A stretch of 64,000 nt of DNA from Agrostemma githago (GCA_958450325.1 OY288242.1:68380062-68444061), one strand, 5' to 3'; positions 12,136 to 24,156 are shown, numbered from the stretch's first letter. The notes: generated by a model from the sequence alone, not told the origin. Translations and numbers: made by a program.

Positions 12136-13072
12136 ACCCTAGGTCGTGGGGTAAAAATCTATAAATACCCCCTCAAACCTTTGCATTTTGACAATTTTTT
12201 TACCTACATTTTTACCCTACATTTTCAGCCCTACTCTCTACACTACAAGTCCTTAGCAACCCAAAGCAACTACACAAAAAAACTGAGTCCCTCGTCCCTC
12301 GAAAACCGACGAATCATCCACACACACACACACACACACCATAACTCGCATACATCCTCGATACTCTGGCGTCCCGTCGCTATTTACGAGTCCATTTCCG
12401 AGGTCCCCTACTAAGCATGTATGTTGAGGGTGTCCTAAACCCCATTTCGATCCTTGCTACTTCGTTTTTTTATTTACATTTCCGCATTGTTTATATAATA
12501 ACTATACTAGTATCCTAACGCTAACTTTAACATTAACTCTAACATGTCATTTCTTGTATACTAACTTTTACCTTTTTTCGTTACTAACATTATCATACCG
12601 TGTATATATATGTACTAGTATTAAAATCCGGTTTTAAATACGTTTGACTATAATTATCGCTTAAAGTCCGTCTAATCCCTTTACGAGCAACGACGGAGGT
12701 GGAGCCCTTTCGAGGAGCCCCGCCCCAATGTACTCAAGGGCGCGACGCGATCGCGATTAATAATAGTTGAACACATTTGATCCCATTTTTATTAGTACGG
12801 AACCCGTTGACACGAAAACCGACATCACATAATCCGAGAGGGTTAGTTTCGATGTCGTGACGTAGAGGGATGCAATTTCGTCACTAATACAAAATTTCTA
12901 ATCTAGCACAAGCATATTTCATAAAATCCCGATAACGGTCTCATAATCGTATAATACACGTTTATGACATCGAGAACCGAGTTGAATTTAAATAATGCAA
13001 TATTTTTATTTAACTCGATCAATTATCGAATTCAAACAAATAAAAATGAAACGAGCCATGCCTCGTACAGGG

Positions 13073-13183
13073 GGCACTCGATCGAGTGCCATTGGCCACT
13101 CGATCGAGTTGGACCCCAAAAACTGGGCAGTAGCGGCTTCGAGTGTGCACTCGATCGAGTCCATGCCATGACTCGATCGAGTG
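13073..13183. repeat. CTCGATCGAG palindrome cluster, second
   Basis: Four more copies of the same palindrome family lie ~1 kb further into the solo LTR. The copy at 13073-13090 is a perfect 18-bp palindrome. Position downstream of the promoter sets this cluster apart from the first. Confidence 0.85.
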
Positions 13184-14265
13184 GGTCCTGTAGCCCAGTA
13201 ATCCGAGAGCTTTAATGCAACATTCGAGCCTCGTCATTTTTTTACGATTTTTTTAGTCGACACGTGTAAAGTCAATCACATAATTCTAATCTTCAAAACC
13301 CATGCATATCACTATCACTTAAAACGACTTTGATCGACGGTCTCGCACTATTAATCTTGTGTCGACGACTCTTTAGTCGTATCCGACACATGATTAATTT
13401 AGACTCTATTCCTCGATGTGATAAGTCGGGACAAGGCATCGGGATTCGGGATCGGGCTAGCACCACGCCTAAGTTCCATATCTTCGCCCTTTGCTTAATA
13501 CGCAATATAATGCGTAATTAATCGAAGTTCGTCCATTTGCACAACTTACGGTCTAGTTTATATTATACGGGTCCGTTTCTAGTTAACATTTGCCGCTTAT
13601 AATTCGATTATTCTATTTTATTGCTCGTTGTATTGTGAATTCCGGGTTGTATTCCGCCCGTGTAATTTGTAATTTATTTACGAGTTTTCTATTTTTGATG
13701 TTTGCCATTTATTTATTTAAATGAACATAACATGCTAAACTACTCCGACAATAATTTAGATGCATTAAATGACGTAGCTCACATTTAATTCGCATGCTTA
13801 GCCGAAAACGTTGTTTGCATATCATTTGGTCGTTTTACTAGCGTGCGCACACGAACACGAACGATGTCTTAGTAGAGGCCGCCATGTGCGGGCGGGGTAG
13901 GGTGTCCTTAGTGGGCTTCCCAACACGTACCCTCACCCCTTACTCAGAACCTTGGTTTCCGGATGCCCGAAACCACTGGCGTACAAGAGTCATTCTATAT
14001 ATGAAAGCCGGTTTAAATGGTATCGATATTGCAATGCAAAGGGACGAGCCCAATAAACTCTGAAATCGAAGTGGGCCGTACTTGGTGTATAGCCCATGAC
14101 GATATAGAGTGGGCTCGTATGGTTCCGAATAACCACAAAATTCGGTGGCGACTCCATTTTGACTTAAATTTCGAACCCGAGAACAATCTTACCATGAGAT
14201 TCATTCGCCTACCCAAACCCGCGCGTGGCCGCGTCGGGGTGGACCTACGTCATGTCCACAATATG

Positions 14266-16327
14266 TTTTCAAAGAACATCGGTAGCAACTATGGAATTGT
14301 ATGTGGTTCTCGGGCTAACTATATTTACAATGCCATTTGGGTTGCTCAAGCACTTCTAAGAAGGGGGTATCTTCATTTTTCATTGTTTTTTTAAGTGTTC
14401 ATCTAATTGAAGCCTATTAATTTATCTAATTGACCTGGGAATTTAATGTCATAATTATTGTTTTAGATCCGCATAACGGCGTATTCTTCTTTTTACTAAT
14501 TAGCATGATCAATTTGGGATGATGAAGAGAATCAAACCTGATATGACGAGGACTACTTTGCAAAGGGCAAAAGTAATGCTTTGTATTAGTGACTTTTCTT
14601 ATCTAAGATCTTTAATATCATATTTTTCTCAAATGTGGTATTTTTGGCCTTATAATAGGATTCACAAGATCTTGACATATTTATTGAACTTCTTCCGTTG
14701 AGTAAATCCGATACGGAGTTCAACGAGGCAATTTTCTACTCAGTATGCAAATTTCTCTTATATTTCTCTTTATTAGCTTCTATGTTCCATAGGTCACCAA
14801 GAATAATTGTTGTTTTAGGACATACTTGAATTGGAGGATGATATTCAGGTTGAGTTCACATCCTCGGCTATAGGGAGGTATGTCTCTTAAGATATTGTCC
14901 TACAGTTATCAGCTGTAAGATCACTTAGAGTATTTGGACGTTTAACTATCCACTTTAGTTTGTAATGGACCAATGGTTAGAACATAAATGCATAGCTGGA
15001 CTGAGATATTTGCTTGTGATTTTTTGCATCCTTTGCTCTTTTTGGTGACCATTGTTGAGGCTATGGGCAACTTAAACTATCCTTGGGACGTTTAACTATC
15101 AACTATGTACTAGGCACCTATGCCCATTTTAATTTCGATTGTTTATCTATTCTGGATCAACAAAATGACTTTTATGTTTCATAAGCACAAGTTTCCTCAC
15201 TCCTTAATATGAACACATGTCTTCTTGTTACAATATACAATAACTGAAAGCCAATGTTGAGAGACTTTATTTGTATTTAGAGGAGCCATTTCATGAGTTT
15301 AATGATTATAAGAAAGTTATGGAAAGTAGAATGAAGATAATCACCATGACTAACGTAGTTTACAGCCTCTGCTGGAACATGTGAGTTGTTCGCCTTAACT
15401 ACGGTTGTTTTGTCTATGATGTTTTTCTTTTGTAATTTGAATACATGTACCTTGTTCTGTATTTTGCTACCAGCTTATGCTCTTTACTTTGCTATCATCC
15501 TTTTGTTTGAAGTATCCTCAATGGTTAATTTTTTTAGTGTGACCTGGACTCTAAAATAATGATCTCAAATTTCAGGTGTGAATGCATCGAGAATGATCTG
15601 CTAGGACCTCTTCCGCACACCACTTACATAATGTCTTATATATCTTAGATTCTGAAAAAGGCTTCAAAGCTTTCTGATTGGAGGATGATTAGTAGTGACA
15701 AATAGTCTAGTTCAACAGGTATGGATTTTTGAATCATTAATGCATTTGGATTTGTATTCAAATTAGGTTTTAATAAAGTCCAATCATAGCTATTATCAAT
15801 TCACATTCTGTCCAACCATAGCTATTCAAACATAGTTCACATTTTGTCCAATAAAGTTGACTATTATCAATTCAACCATAGCTTTATTATTGAATCATTA
15901 CATTTCATTACATTTCAGGCAATCTTTAAGAGACAGAGGGAGTATTAATTATCGTAATCTTATTTTAATATAAAGTTGGAAATGGAACAAGGAGTGATTT
16001 TAATTTTTTTCATGGTTATATTTTCAGTTGGAAGATGTCATCTGATCAACAAAAAAGAACTTAACGTGAGTTTGATCGTCCAAGATTGATTATCTTGTTG
16101 TTCTTTTTTTTTGTAGAATTAATCTAATCTTTGCAGTTTGTATTGATGAGTGAGCTTTCCGTTGTAGATTTCACATATATATGACTGCGCGAGACATTTT
16201 GTTAGTGCTTGTACTAGAATCCCGGGAGTAGAAGGTATACTTGACGGAGTAGAGGATCAAGGAGACTTACCAGAGTTTGATTGAGGTAAATAAAAGAACT
16301 ATCCAAATTTTTAGCATACTTTTACCA
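14266..16327 (+). pseudogene. Unrecognised multi-exon gene fragments
   Basis: Several short blocks read like exons with plausible GT/AG edges: 14268-14366 (SNYGIVCGSRANYIYN), ~14520-14572 (KRIKPDMTRTTLQRAK), ~14673-14742 (FIELLPLSKSDTEFNE), ~14820-14877 (DILELEDDIQVEFTSS), ~15253-15380 (EEPFHEFNDYKKVME) and ~15576-15650 (CECIENDLLGPLPHTT). AT-rich intron-like sequence separates them. I do not recognise the protein. Stops and the lack of a clean start suggest a decayed gene or a fragment captured by the CACTA-like element; the solo LTR splits the region. The final 300 bp hold short repeats of caaccatagctatt. Confidence 0.4.
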
Positions 16328-16855
16328 TGAATTCTAGGAAAAGGTTTTATCTTTTGGGAATATTGCATTTGAGGGTGATATTGTCTTGATGGTATTGTTG
16401 TGTTTTGTTTGACTTAGCTTGATCACCTAGGTTGACTTGACTCACTCGGACCAATATGGCGAAACTCGGGGTTTGGGTAATTCCGTCTAGAGACCTTAGT
16501 TTATTCATCGCGAAAGCGGGTTTAGACTTGGTCGGTAGGGAAACCGAAAGGTGGAACCTCCCTTATACACCTTATGATAATTCTTGTGATGTTATACTTT
16601 TATCTTGTTTTCCGACTCCCCGACTCTCCCTAACACCTTTCTCATTATTGTTTCTAGCTTTAGTTGTGTAGCTCGCTAGCATTAGTTCAACTCCTCTCAT
16701 CCCAAAATCCCCATCTCAATCCCCAATCGCAACTAAATCTTAGACTTGACCAATATCGCTTAACCGCCTCCTTGTGGTTCGACCTTGACTTGCCGCTACT
16801 ACATAGTAGTGAGTTGGGACTAAAAATATTGTTTGCATGCGTGTCAGCGACAACA
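16328..16855 (+). mobile_element. Truncated copy of LTR A end
   Basis: This is nearly identical to 3597-4121, the last ~525 bp of LTR A, beginning at gaattctagg and ending gacaaca. It lacks the rest of the LTR and any Athila interior, and is followed by the same Copia junction as at 4121. Confidence 0.9.
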
Positions 16856-19137
16856 CGCATCAGTCGCGCGTGAATGGTAGCTATACGAAGTATTTCTTGT
16901 AGTGCAAGGAAATTGTGCTGATCAGCACCCAAAGCTTTAGTCATAATATCTGGAAGTTGGAGGCCTGATCGAACATGTTTGGTGATGAGAAAATCTTCGT
17001 CTTGCTTTTCTTGTACATAATGGCAATCAATGTTTAGGTGCTTAGTTCTTTTGTGAAACACCGGGTTTTGAGCGATGTGTTAGGCTACTTTGTTGTCACA
17101 AAACAATGGTATTGACTGAGAAACAGATACTCTGAGATCCCTCAGTATGTTGCTGATCCATACCAGTTCAGAACTAGTATACGACATACTACGGTACTCA
17201 GACTCTGCACTGCTCTTGCTAACAGTGCGTTGCTTTTTGGTTTTCCAGGAAATGAGATAATTTCCAAGGAAAACACAAAAACCACTCAATGAACGACATG
17301 TGAATGCACATTGACCCCAATCTGCGTCGCTGTATACATATAGAGACAGGTCCGAATGTGCAGGGCAAAACAGGCATGTGTTGATTGTTCCTTTCAGGTA
17401 TTTTAATACATGATGGCAGCTTGAAGATGAGGTACTCTTGGTTGTGAGAGAAATTGACTTAAGTTTTGCACTGAGTAAGAGAGGTCAGGTCTAGACGAGT
17501 TTAGATATAATAGTCTGTCCACCAAACGCCTATATTGTTCAGGATCCTGCAGAAGCTCACCATCTTCAGTTGAAAGGTTAACAGTTCGTTGCATAGGGAA
17601 AGCAGCTGGCGTGCAATTCTCCATTCTCAGATCTTTCAAAATGTCCAGAATGTACTTGCGTTGATTGAGCATGATTCCAGTATGATTCCTTGACACTTCA
17701 AGACCAAGGAAATACCTAAAATGACCCAGATCCTTAATTGAAAATGCTTCATCGAACCCAGCCTTAACTTGTACGATGTCGCTCTCCACATTACCTGTTA
17801 GTATCACATCATCCACATAGACCAAGGCAATTGTGAATGCATTTATGAGAGGTTGATATCTGGTATATAGGGAGTAATCTTGCTTGGACTGAACGAACCC
17901 AATTTTCAGAAGAAACTTAGTAAATTCTTTATTCCACTGGCGTGATGCTTGCTTAAGCCCATATAAGGATCGCTTAAGCCTGCAAATTTTCCCTTTTAGA
18001 ATACTATAACCTTCAGGAGGATGCATATACACCGTTTCATCAAGGAACCCATAAAGAAACGCGTTGTTAATGTCCAACTGGTTTAACGACCAGTTGTGGG
18101 CTGCTGCTACTGCTAGTAGTGTTCTAACTGTGGTGAATTTTGCCACAGGAGAAAACGTGTCTGAATAGTCCTTGTCCTTAATCTGATTGTACCCTTTTGC
18201 AACCAACCGAGCTTTGAATCTCTCAACCGAACCATCTGCTTTGTACTTGATTTTAAAAATCCACTTACACCCAATGGGTTTATGATCTGAAGGCATGTCA
18301 ATAATTTCCCAAGTCTTATTGCTCTCAAGCGCTTGTACTTCTTTATCCATAGCCTCCACCCATCTAGGATCAGTGACCGCTTGTCTGTAGTTTTAAGGCT
18401 CATGTTCAGCAACTACATTTGCTAAATTGGCCACATAATCTGTACCAAACTAGTGAAGATCTTGAAGAATTTGAACATGAAACGCTTCAGACGAAGAACT
18501 TGATTGCACCCGCTGTACTGGCAGCTTTACTAGGCAATGATAAGCATTCAGTTTTACAGGGACTTGGTTTTGCCTTGATGACCTTCTTACTGCAGGTATT
18601 TCTTCTACAGCACCATCATCTGAAGAAATATGTTGATCGCTAGAAACATTCTCACTGACACTCTCACTAACAGTTTCTTCCACATTTAAATTATTATTGG
18701 TGAAATCATCTGCAGTGTACTCATTACCATGTGGTACAGAATGGTATGAATTTGTGTCTGAATGAACACTAGTTTCAGGTGTTTCTAAGCTCGCATGTGT
18801 ATGTGAAACAGGAACTAACAAAGTAGATGATGCATGGTTAACAATAGAAATACCAGATTTTGCATTCATTGCAGGAACAACATTTTGCTGTTTAAAATGA
18901 AACTCACTCTCCCTAAATACAATGTCCCTGCTAACAAACACTTTCTTAATACCTATATCATATAACCTGTATCCCTTTTGTGTATTAAAATATCCAATAA
19001 ACACACATTTTCGAGCTCTATGTCCAAATTTGTCGACATAAGTGGGAGGCATAGTGGCAAAACACTTACACCCAAATACTCTTAGGTCTTTATTGAGATG
19101 CGTAGAAGTCAGAATGCAATCACCCCAAAATTGAATT
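16856..19137 (-). pseudogene. Copia pol fragment, duplicate of 4122-6474
   Basis: Minus-strand Copia pol: the RNase H C-terminus (16856-17289), RT with YVDD (YVDDVILTGN at ~17810) in a 318-codon open stretch at 17403-18359, and the end of integrase (19050-18450). It is closely similar to copy A but better preserved, for example a Ser codon where copy A has a stop at ~5424. An ~75-80-bp deletion relative to copy A lies near 19093. It is cut at ~19137 by Athila gag in the opposite orientation. Confidence 0.9.
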
Positions 19138-20756
19138 TCGACATACAAAAGCAAATGATGGATATGCAAAGGAATACTCAAGAAATGCAAAAGAATCAAT
19201 TGGAGACACAAATGTCACAACAAGGAATCATTGCTCAAATTTTAATGGATAACAAGGAAATGAAAACTCACATGAAGATGATTGAGAATCAAGTATCACA
19301 ACTTGCATCGGGAAGTTCTTCAAGACAAAGAGGGCAATTACCTCCTCAAGGGATAACTCCGAATTTTGAGCATGTCAATGCCATCACCTTAAGGAGTGGT
19401 GCCACCTATAATCCTCCCGTGCTTCCTAGTGAGCAAGAAGCAATAAAGGAAGTTGTGTCTCCAAATCAAGAAGAATCAAGCTTTGATAATCCAATGGAGG
19501 AGCAAGTCTTTTGGGAGATCGAGAGACCCCAAGAAGACAAGCTTCCCCCACTTCAAGCAAAAGACAAGGGTAAAAGGAAGGTGTCATTTGAAGAGTCTTC
19601 CCCTATTGAGCAAAACAAGATCCAAATCAAGTTGCCTTTCCCAACAAGGCAAATGAAGACCAAGGTAGATTCTCAATATGAAAAATTCCTTAACATTGTG
19701 AAGAAATTGGATGTTAGTGTCCCATTCACCGAGCTACTTACCCAAATCCCGGCATATGGAAAATTTATGAAAGAAATCTTGGCTAGGAAGAGATCTATCG
19801 ACAAAGAAGAGACTATTGCGTTCACAAGGGTGGTGAGCGAGTTTATTCAAGGTTCCACGCTTCCAAAGTTGAAGGATCCGGGTAGTTTCTCGATCCCTTG
19901 CACCATAGGCAACTACAAGATCGAGAGGGCATTATGTGACTTGGGTGCGAGTGTGAGCATCATCCCCTATTCTATTTGTTGCCGACTTGGGATGAAGGAG
20001 CTTAAGCGTACATCCGTTACACTCCAAATGGCCGATAGTTCATTCAACCGACCATTGGGGATGCTTGAGGATGTGCAGGTACGAATTGGGAAGTTCTTCA
20101 TTCCGGTTGACTTCATTGTGCTCGACATGCCGGAAAATGCTTTCACTCCCATTATTCTTGGGCGCCCATTTCTACACACCGCCGGTGCCATGATCGATGT
20201 GAAGAACGGTAGGATCACATTTGAGTTAGGCGAGGAAATACACACCGCCGGTGCCATGATCGATGTGAAGAACGGTAGGATCACATTTGAGTTAGGCGAG
20301 GAAAAGATAGTGTTCGACCTCCAAGGCAACACTTCGCCCACTAAGGATGAATCTTGCAATATGGTCCATGCCACGAAAAACATTGATCTAGGGGTTGAGT
20401 CGGGACAAAGCTTGAAGAAGAACTCTTATGTACTTGAGGATGATGACTCCGATTTGGAGGAAGATGAGTGCCCATATCATGGGCTTGATGACAAGTTGAA
20501 AAGCAAGGAGAAGGATGAGCCTCCCTTGGGGCCACATGAGGACCGGTGGACGTTTGGGTATGTCCCCAAAGACCAAAAGTACAAGTTCAAGTCGTTGAAC
20601 TTGGAAGATCGGGATGCCCCGGGAACGTCAAGGCAAGGCCATGAAGAGCCTTGGTATGTGGTCGGTTATATCTCGAGCTTGATTGAAGACTTTGCTAGGG
20701 CCTTCGATTTGTTTCTTCGTGCCCTTGATGGAGATGGAACTAGTTCTTGTTGTTGA
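19138..20756 (+). pseudogene. Athila-type gag (C-terminal part) and protease, element B
   Basis: The open frame encodes the end of Athila gag: a Gln-rich coiled segment, then ENQVSQLASGSS and NAITLRSG, a conserved linker (PFPTRQMKTK, AYGKFMKEILARKR) and the protease (LCDLGASVSIIPYS, then IILGRPFL). The active-site region is LGAS where many retroviral-type proteases have DTGA, as is usual in Athila. A 66-bp in-frame tandem duplication (20173-20238, 20239-20304) repeats 22 residues after the protease. The gag N-terminus is missing: the frame opens in antisense Copia sequence at 19098, so any start there is chimeric. No RT, RNase H or integrase follows; the frame ends in an acidic tail. Truncated, but otherwise open. 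Confidence 0.85.
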
Positions 20757-21339
20757 AAAAGATTGAAGGATGCACCATCATTTGTTTGACGGAGTTCCTA
20801 AAGAACCGTCATGTTGTATATTCCCCTTTCTCTCTTCTCTTTAGTTTTTGTGTTTGCAATTGTGTTTATTGTGATTTTGTTTCTAGGATTTTTTCTTTTT
20901 ACTTTGTGGAATTCTTGTATTTTCGATTTTTCTTGAGTGATGTGAGGGAGGGGATTCTAATGATTATTGTGAAGTTGTGTAAGATGATTGATGTTTGAAG
21001 GTGACTATATGAGTTTTGGAGGTGAATGCTTGAAGCGGTCTTGGGAGCGGTTCTATTATTGATTTTTGGGAGCTTTGATGAAGCTATGTGCTTAGGTGAA
21101 TAAATGAAAATCAAGAGAAGCTCCACTTATATCTCCCATGATTAGCATCAAGTATTTCGTACTCGGTCTTCTATTTTTTTTCCGTCAAGTCTCGGCTCGG
21201 TGGGATTTTTATTGGAAGACGAGAGCTAGATGGTTGTTTTTGAGCTTACAATAAGCTTTTGGGGATGGGATTTCGGATCCCGAATTGTTATTTGTGGATT
21301 GGGAGGAAGGCTAGGTGAGTTCTTATTGAAAGGAAGCTT
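20757..21339. other. Non-coding spacer between gag-pro and palindromic array (element B)
   Basis: About 580 bp of T-rich, then mixed sequence without a credible gene. RT and integrase should lie here in a complete Athila element and are absent. I see no terminal repeats marking an insertion. Confidence 0.6.
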
Positions 21340-21740
21340 CAAAGGCATCCCGGGCGAGAACGGGTTTTACTTGGGCGAGAAATGGTATCATCTCGGGCGG
21401 GATGACAACCCGTCCCGGGCGAGACGAGGACCGTCTCGGTCGGGTCGATGTAACAAAATATTCAGCTACTGGAGCACCGTCCCGGGCGAGACGAAAACCC
21501 GTCCCGGGCGGGACGAACCCTTCTCGGTCGGGTTGATATGACACAAAATGACAGCTACTGGAGCATCGTCCCGGGCGAGACGAGCCCTTCCCGGGCGAGA
21601 CGAAAACCCGTCCCGGGCGGGACAAACCCTTCTCGGTCGGGTTGATATGACACAAAATGAGAGCTACTAGAGCATCGTCCCGGGCGAGACGAAAACCCGT
21701 CCCGGGCGGGACGAACCCTTCTCGGCCGAGACGGGGCTGT
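21340..21740. repeat. CG-rich palindromic tandem array in element B
   Basis: Three or more units of roughly 85-105 bp contain cgtcccgggcgggacg (a 16-bp palindrome), tcccgggcgagacg and tctcggtcgggttgatatg. The spacer gacacaaaatgacagc recurs. It lies ahead of the leader of the accessory ORF and echoes the smaller cluster in LTR B at 26481. Confidence 0.85.
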
Positions 21741-22264
21741 TTACAGCAGTTCGTTTTTTTTTCTTTACAGCCCGAACCCACCCAACTTCACTAAGCCCGC
21801 CCCGCCCCATGCTTCCCTCTCACATATCTACCCAACCCAACCCATTCCCATCTCATACTAACTCATCTTCAACCTCCTTCATCTTCATAACACACAAAAT
21901 AAACCCCAATTTCAAAACCCCCAAAACACCATAAATATACAAATACTCCACCAAATCTCATCAAATCACTTCCAAAACCACCCAAAATCAGTTTCTATCA
22001 CATTAATACCTATCCTAGACCCATTTTCTACCATTTAAATCACCAAAAACGAAAAAAAAAAAAAACGAGTTTTTATCACCATTTTTTCCAAAATCCGAGT
22101 TTAGGGTTTTGGTTTCAAACTCGATTTAGCTTGTTGGAGTTGGTGTTGGAAGCTTATTACACCATTTTTAAGCTTCTATTGTGTGTTTTTGTGGGTTCTA
22201 GCTAGTGTTTTTGGGTAAAATCCGAGTTTGGGTGTTCACCATTTTTGAAGCTTCTTCACCATTA
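21741..22264 (+). promoter_or_regulatory. Leader-like sequence before the ATHILA ORF
   Basis: The sequence is pyrimidine- then A-rich and leads into the start codon at 22265, resembling a plant 5' untranslated region. A weak TATA-like ataaatata is at ~21931. A separate promoter for the accessory ORF is possible but rests only on composition and on the array upstream. Confidence 0.3.
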
Positions 22265-23856
22265 ATGGCTCCAAAGAAAAGAGGGAATGTGGTAGCTAGC
22301 AAGAAAACGAAGAGTGCTTCCACTTCTAGAGCCGAAATCGAACCCGAGGTCGAGGTTGAAGAGCCGGAAATTCCTTGCCATCCGGATTTTCCTACTCTTA
22401 TCTTTAGTTCGGAATGGCAAAAGGAGCAATTCTACAAGCTCCTTGGTAAGCCTCTTGAGCCAACTCGTTTTATTTGTAAAATCATACTTAGGAAGCTTGG
22501 CATCCTTGAACAATGTAGACAATTATTTGTGGGTATGGGGTTGGAATTATTATTTAACATGCATGAGCGGACCTACAAGCAACTCACCCTTGAGTTCTTT
22601 AGTAGCTTTGTTCTAAATACTAGAGTTGATCCACCCCGGGTTGCTTTTCGGGTGAACAATGGTGACTACAATTATACCCTCCCCGAACTTGGTGCTATTT
22701 TCGGTCTCCCTTCCGTGTCTAATTGTAACCCACCCGCCGGTTTTAGTGAAATTGATGTTTGGAAAAGTATAACCGTCTCACACTTGTAGACTTTCGACGG
22801 TTGTCTAACCGTCATGTCCACCACCCGGTTTTGCGCTTTTGGCATCGATTAATTGCGGGTACGATATTTGGGAGGCCCGAAATGAACACCTTTACTCAAC
22901 AAGAGTTAACCATACTCGGGGCCTATTTAAATGTTAAGAGTCAACCTAGGTTCACCCCCGACCTTTCCCTTGCCTTGGCTAAGCACTTTCTTAAGATAAG
23001 TAAGGCGGGGAAGAATGTGAGTGAGATTGTTCTCGGGGGGCTTATAACACACATAGCTAAGGCGGTAGATGAGAATTTCAGCGAGGAGGACTTGATCCCC
23101 GTACCGGGGGATACTACCATAGATGAGGACCGTTTGACTAGGTTCCATAAATGGATCACCTATGAGAGGGAGCACAAGAGGTATCAATGGTTTACCTCGG
23201 GTCGGCCACACTTCACTTTGCCATGCCCTACGCTTCCGACCCTTGTGCCTTTGCGACATTCCCTAGTCCCGATCCGAGGGCCTAACCTTCTAATGCCCGG
23301 TGCGGGAGGTGACCCTGATGCCTCCTCCTCCCTTAGTCCGCATACACATGCTAGTGTGAGGCCTTGACAGCAACCAACCCAACAATAACAACAGCAAGCT
23401 ACCCGACCACTCCCCTCTTATCCTACACCCCCGGCATATGTGCACGTACCTCCGTACACCCCCTACACTCCATTTTCCTACCCTTCGCTCCCGGCCGATC
23501 CAGCTATGGCCGCTATGCTTAATGCTCTGCACATTGGGCAATATGAGCATAGGAAGGACGATTATTATGCTCAGTACCCTGGGTATCATCTTTTGGCTCA
23601 ACAGAGGTATATTGATCCGCGTGGCAACATTCCATCGTGGTATAGGCCCGAGTACTTCCCTAACCACGGTAATCCTAGTGGTAGTGGTACTATGGTGGAT
23701 GATGAGGAATACGAGGCCGAGGATGCCTTCGATATAAATGCGGGGATGGGTAATCAGGAAGCCGGTGAAGAAGATGAAGATGGAAATGATGATGATGATG
23801 GCAACAATGTAAGTGAGCAAGGGGATGACGACGAGCATGGTGATGACTTTGATTAG
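22265..23856 (+). pseudogene. ATHILA-type accessory ORF, element B
   Basis: It starts MAPKKRGNVV with a basic N-terminus, then an acidic stretch, then a conserved region (FSSEWQKEQFYKLLGKP, TYKQLTLEFFSSF, YTLPELGAIFGLP) of the kind annotated in plants as the Athila ORF-1 or putative plant transposon protein family. The frame shifts at about 22760, in an A run after V-W-K, and continues to 23856. Two stops near 23366-23386 interrupt a Gln-rich stretch. The C-terminus is strongly acidic (DEDGNDDDDGNN). No signal peptide or membrane segment is visible, so an envelope-like role has no support. Its position between gag-pro and the 3' LTR matches accessory ORFs of Athila. Its biochemical role is unknown to me. 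Confidence 0.75.
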
Positions 23857-23996
23857 TGAAGCGATGGAGATGCGTAAGTTGCTAACCTTTGGTATGGCAA
23901 CTTTCTTTTCTTTTCCGCTTTTGATGCTCGTCTATTTTATTTCCCCTTGTTATGAGTATTTTGTTGGCCCTCGGGGCCTTTGTGGTGATCGCTCCC

Positions 23997-24027
23997 GATT
24001 CTCGATGACGTGATTACATCGAGAATC
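23997..24027 (+). other. Stem-loop with nine-base loop ACGTGATTA (element B, first)
   Basis: A perfect 11-bp stem gattctcgatg/catcgagaatc closes loop acgtgatta. It lies 140 bp after the accessory ORF. This is the strongest of the series. Confidence 0.8.
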
Positions 24028-24133
24028 ATTTGAAAAATCCAAATTTACAAGTCTTTTCTCTTTTTTTTAATATTTTTTTTATATATTTTTTTTTCTTTTA
24101 GTAGGAATTAGTCGGATTTAGGCGGAATCCGGG

Positions 24134-24156
24134 CTAGGTGACTTGATTACACCTAG
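24134..24156 (+). other. Stem-loop with loop ACTTGATTA (element B, second)
   Basis: A perfect seven-bp stem ctaggtg/cacctag closes loop acttgatta. It follows aatccgggc, as does the hairpin at 357 in element A. Stem bases differ between the two while pairing is kept. Confidence 0.7.

Larger units (their letters stand above)
11632..14260 (+). mobile_element. Solo LTR, Tat/Ogre-like Ty3/gypsy (2629 bp)
   Basis: It begins tgtagacaccc and ends gtccaca. It is flanked by a perfect five-base target duplication, atatg at 11627-11631 and at 14261-14265. The motif ggtggcgactcc near the 3' end is one I associate with LTR ends of Tat-type elements. No internal sequence is present, so this is the product of LTR-LTR recombination. 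Inside are a TATA-like tataaata at 12160, two clusters of tcgatcga palindromes, and a (CA)n run at about 12318. Confidence 0.88.

Noticed and set aside
21323..21781. 152-codon minus-strand open frame
   Set aside because: It arises from the CG-rich palindromic array and repeats with the array unit.
22265..23856. Envelope-like gene
   Set aside because: Considered because of its position before the 3' LTR, but no signal peptide, membrane segment or cleavage-like motif is visible, and the sequence fits the ATHILA ORF family.
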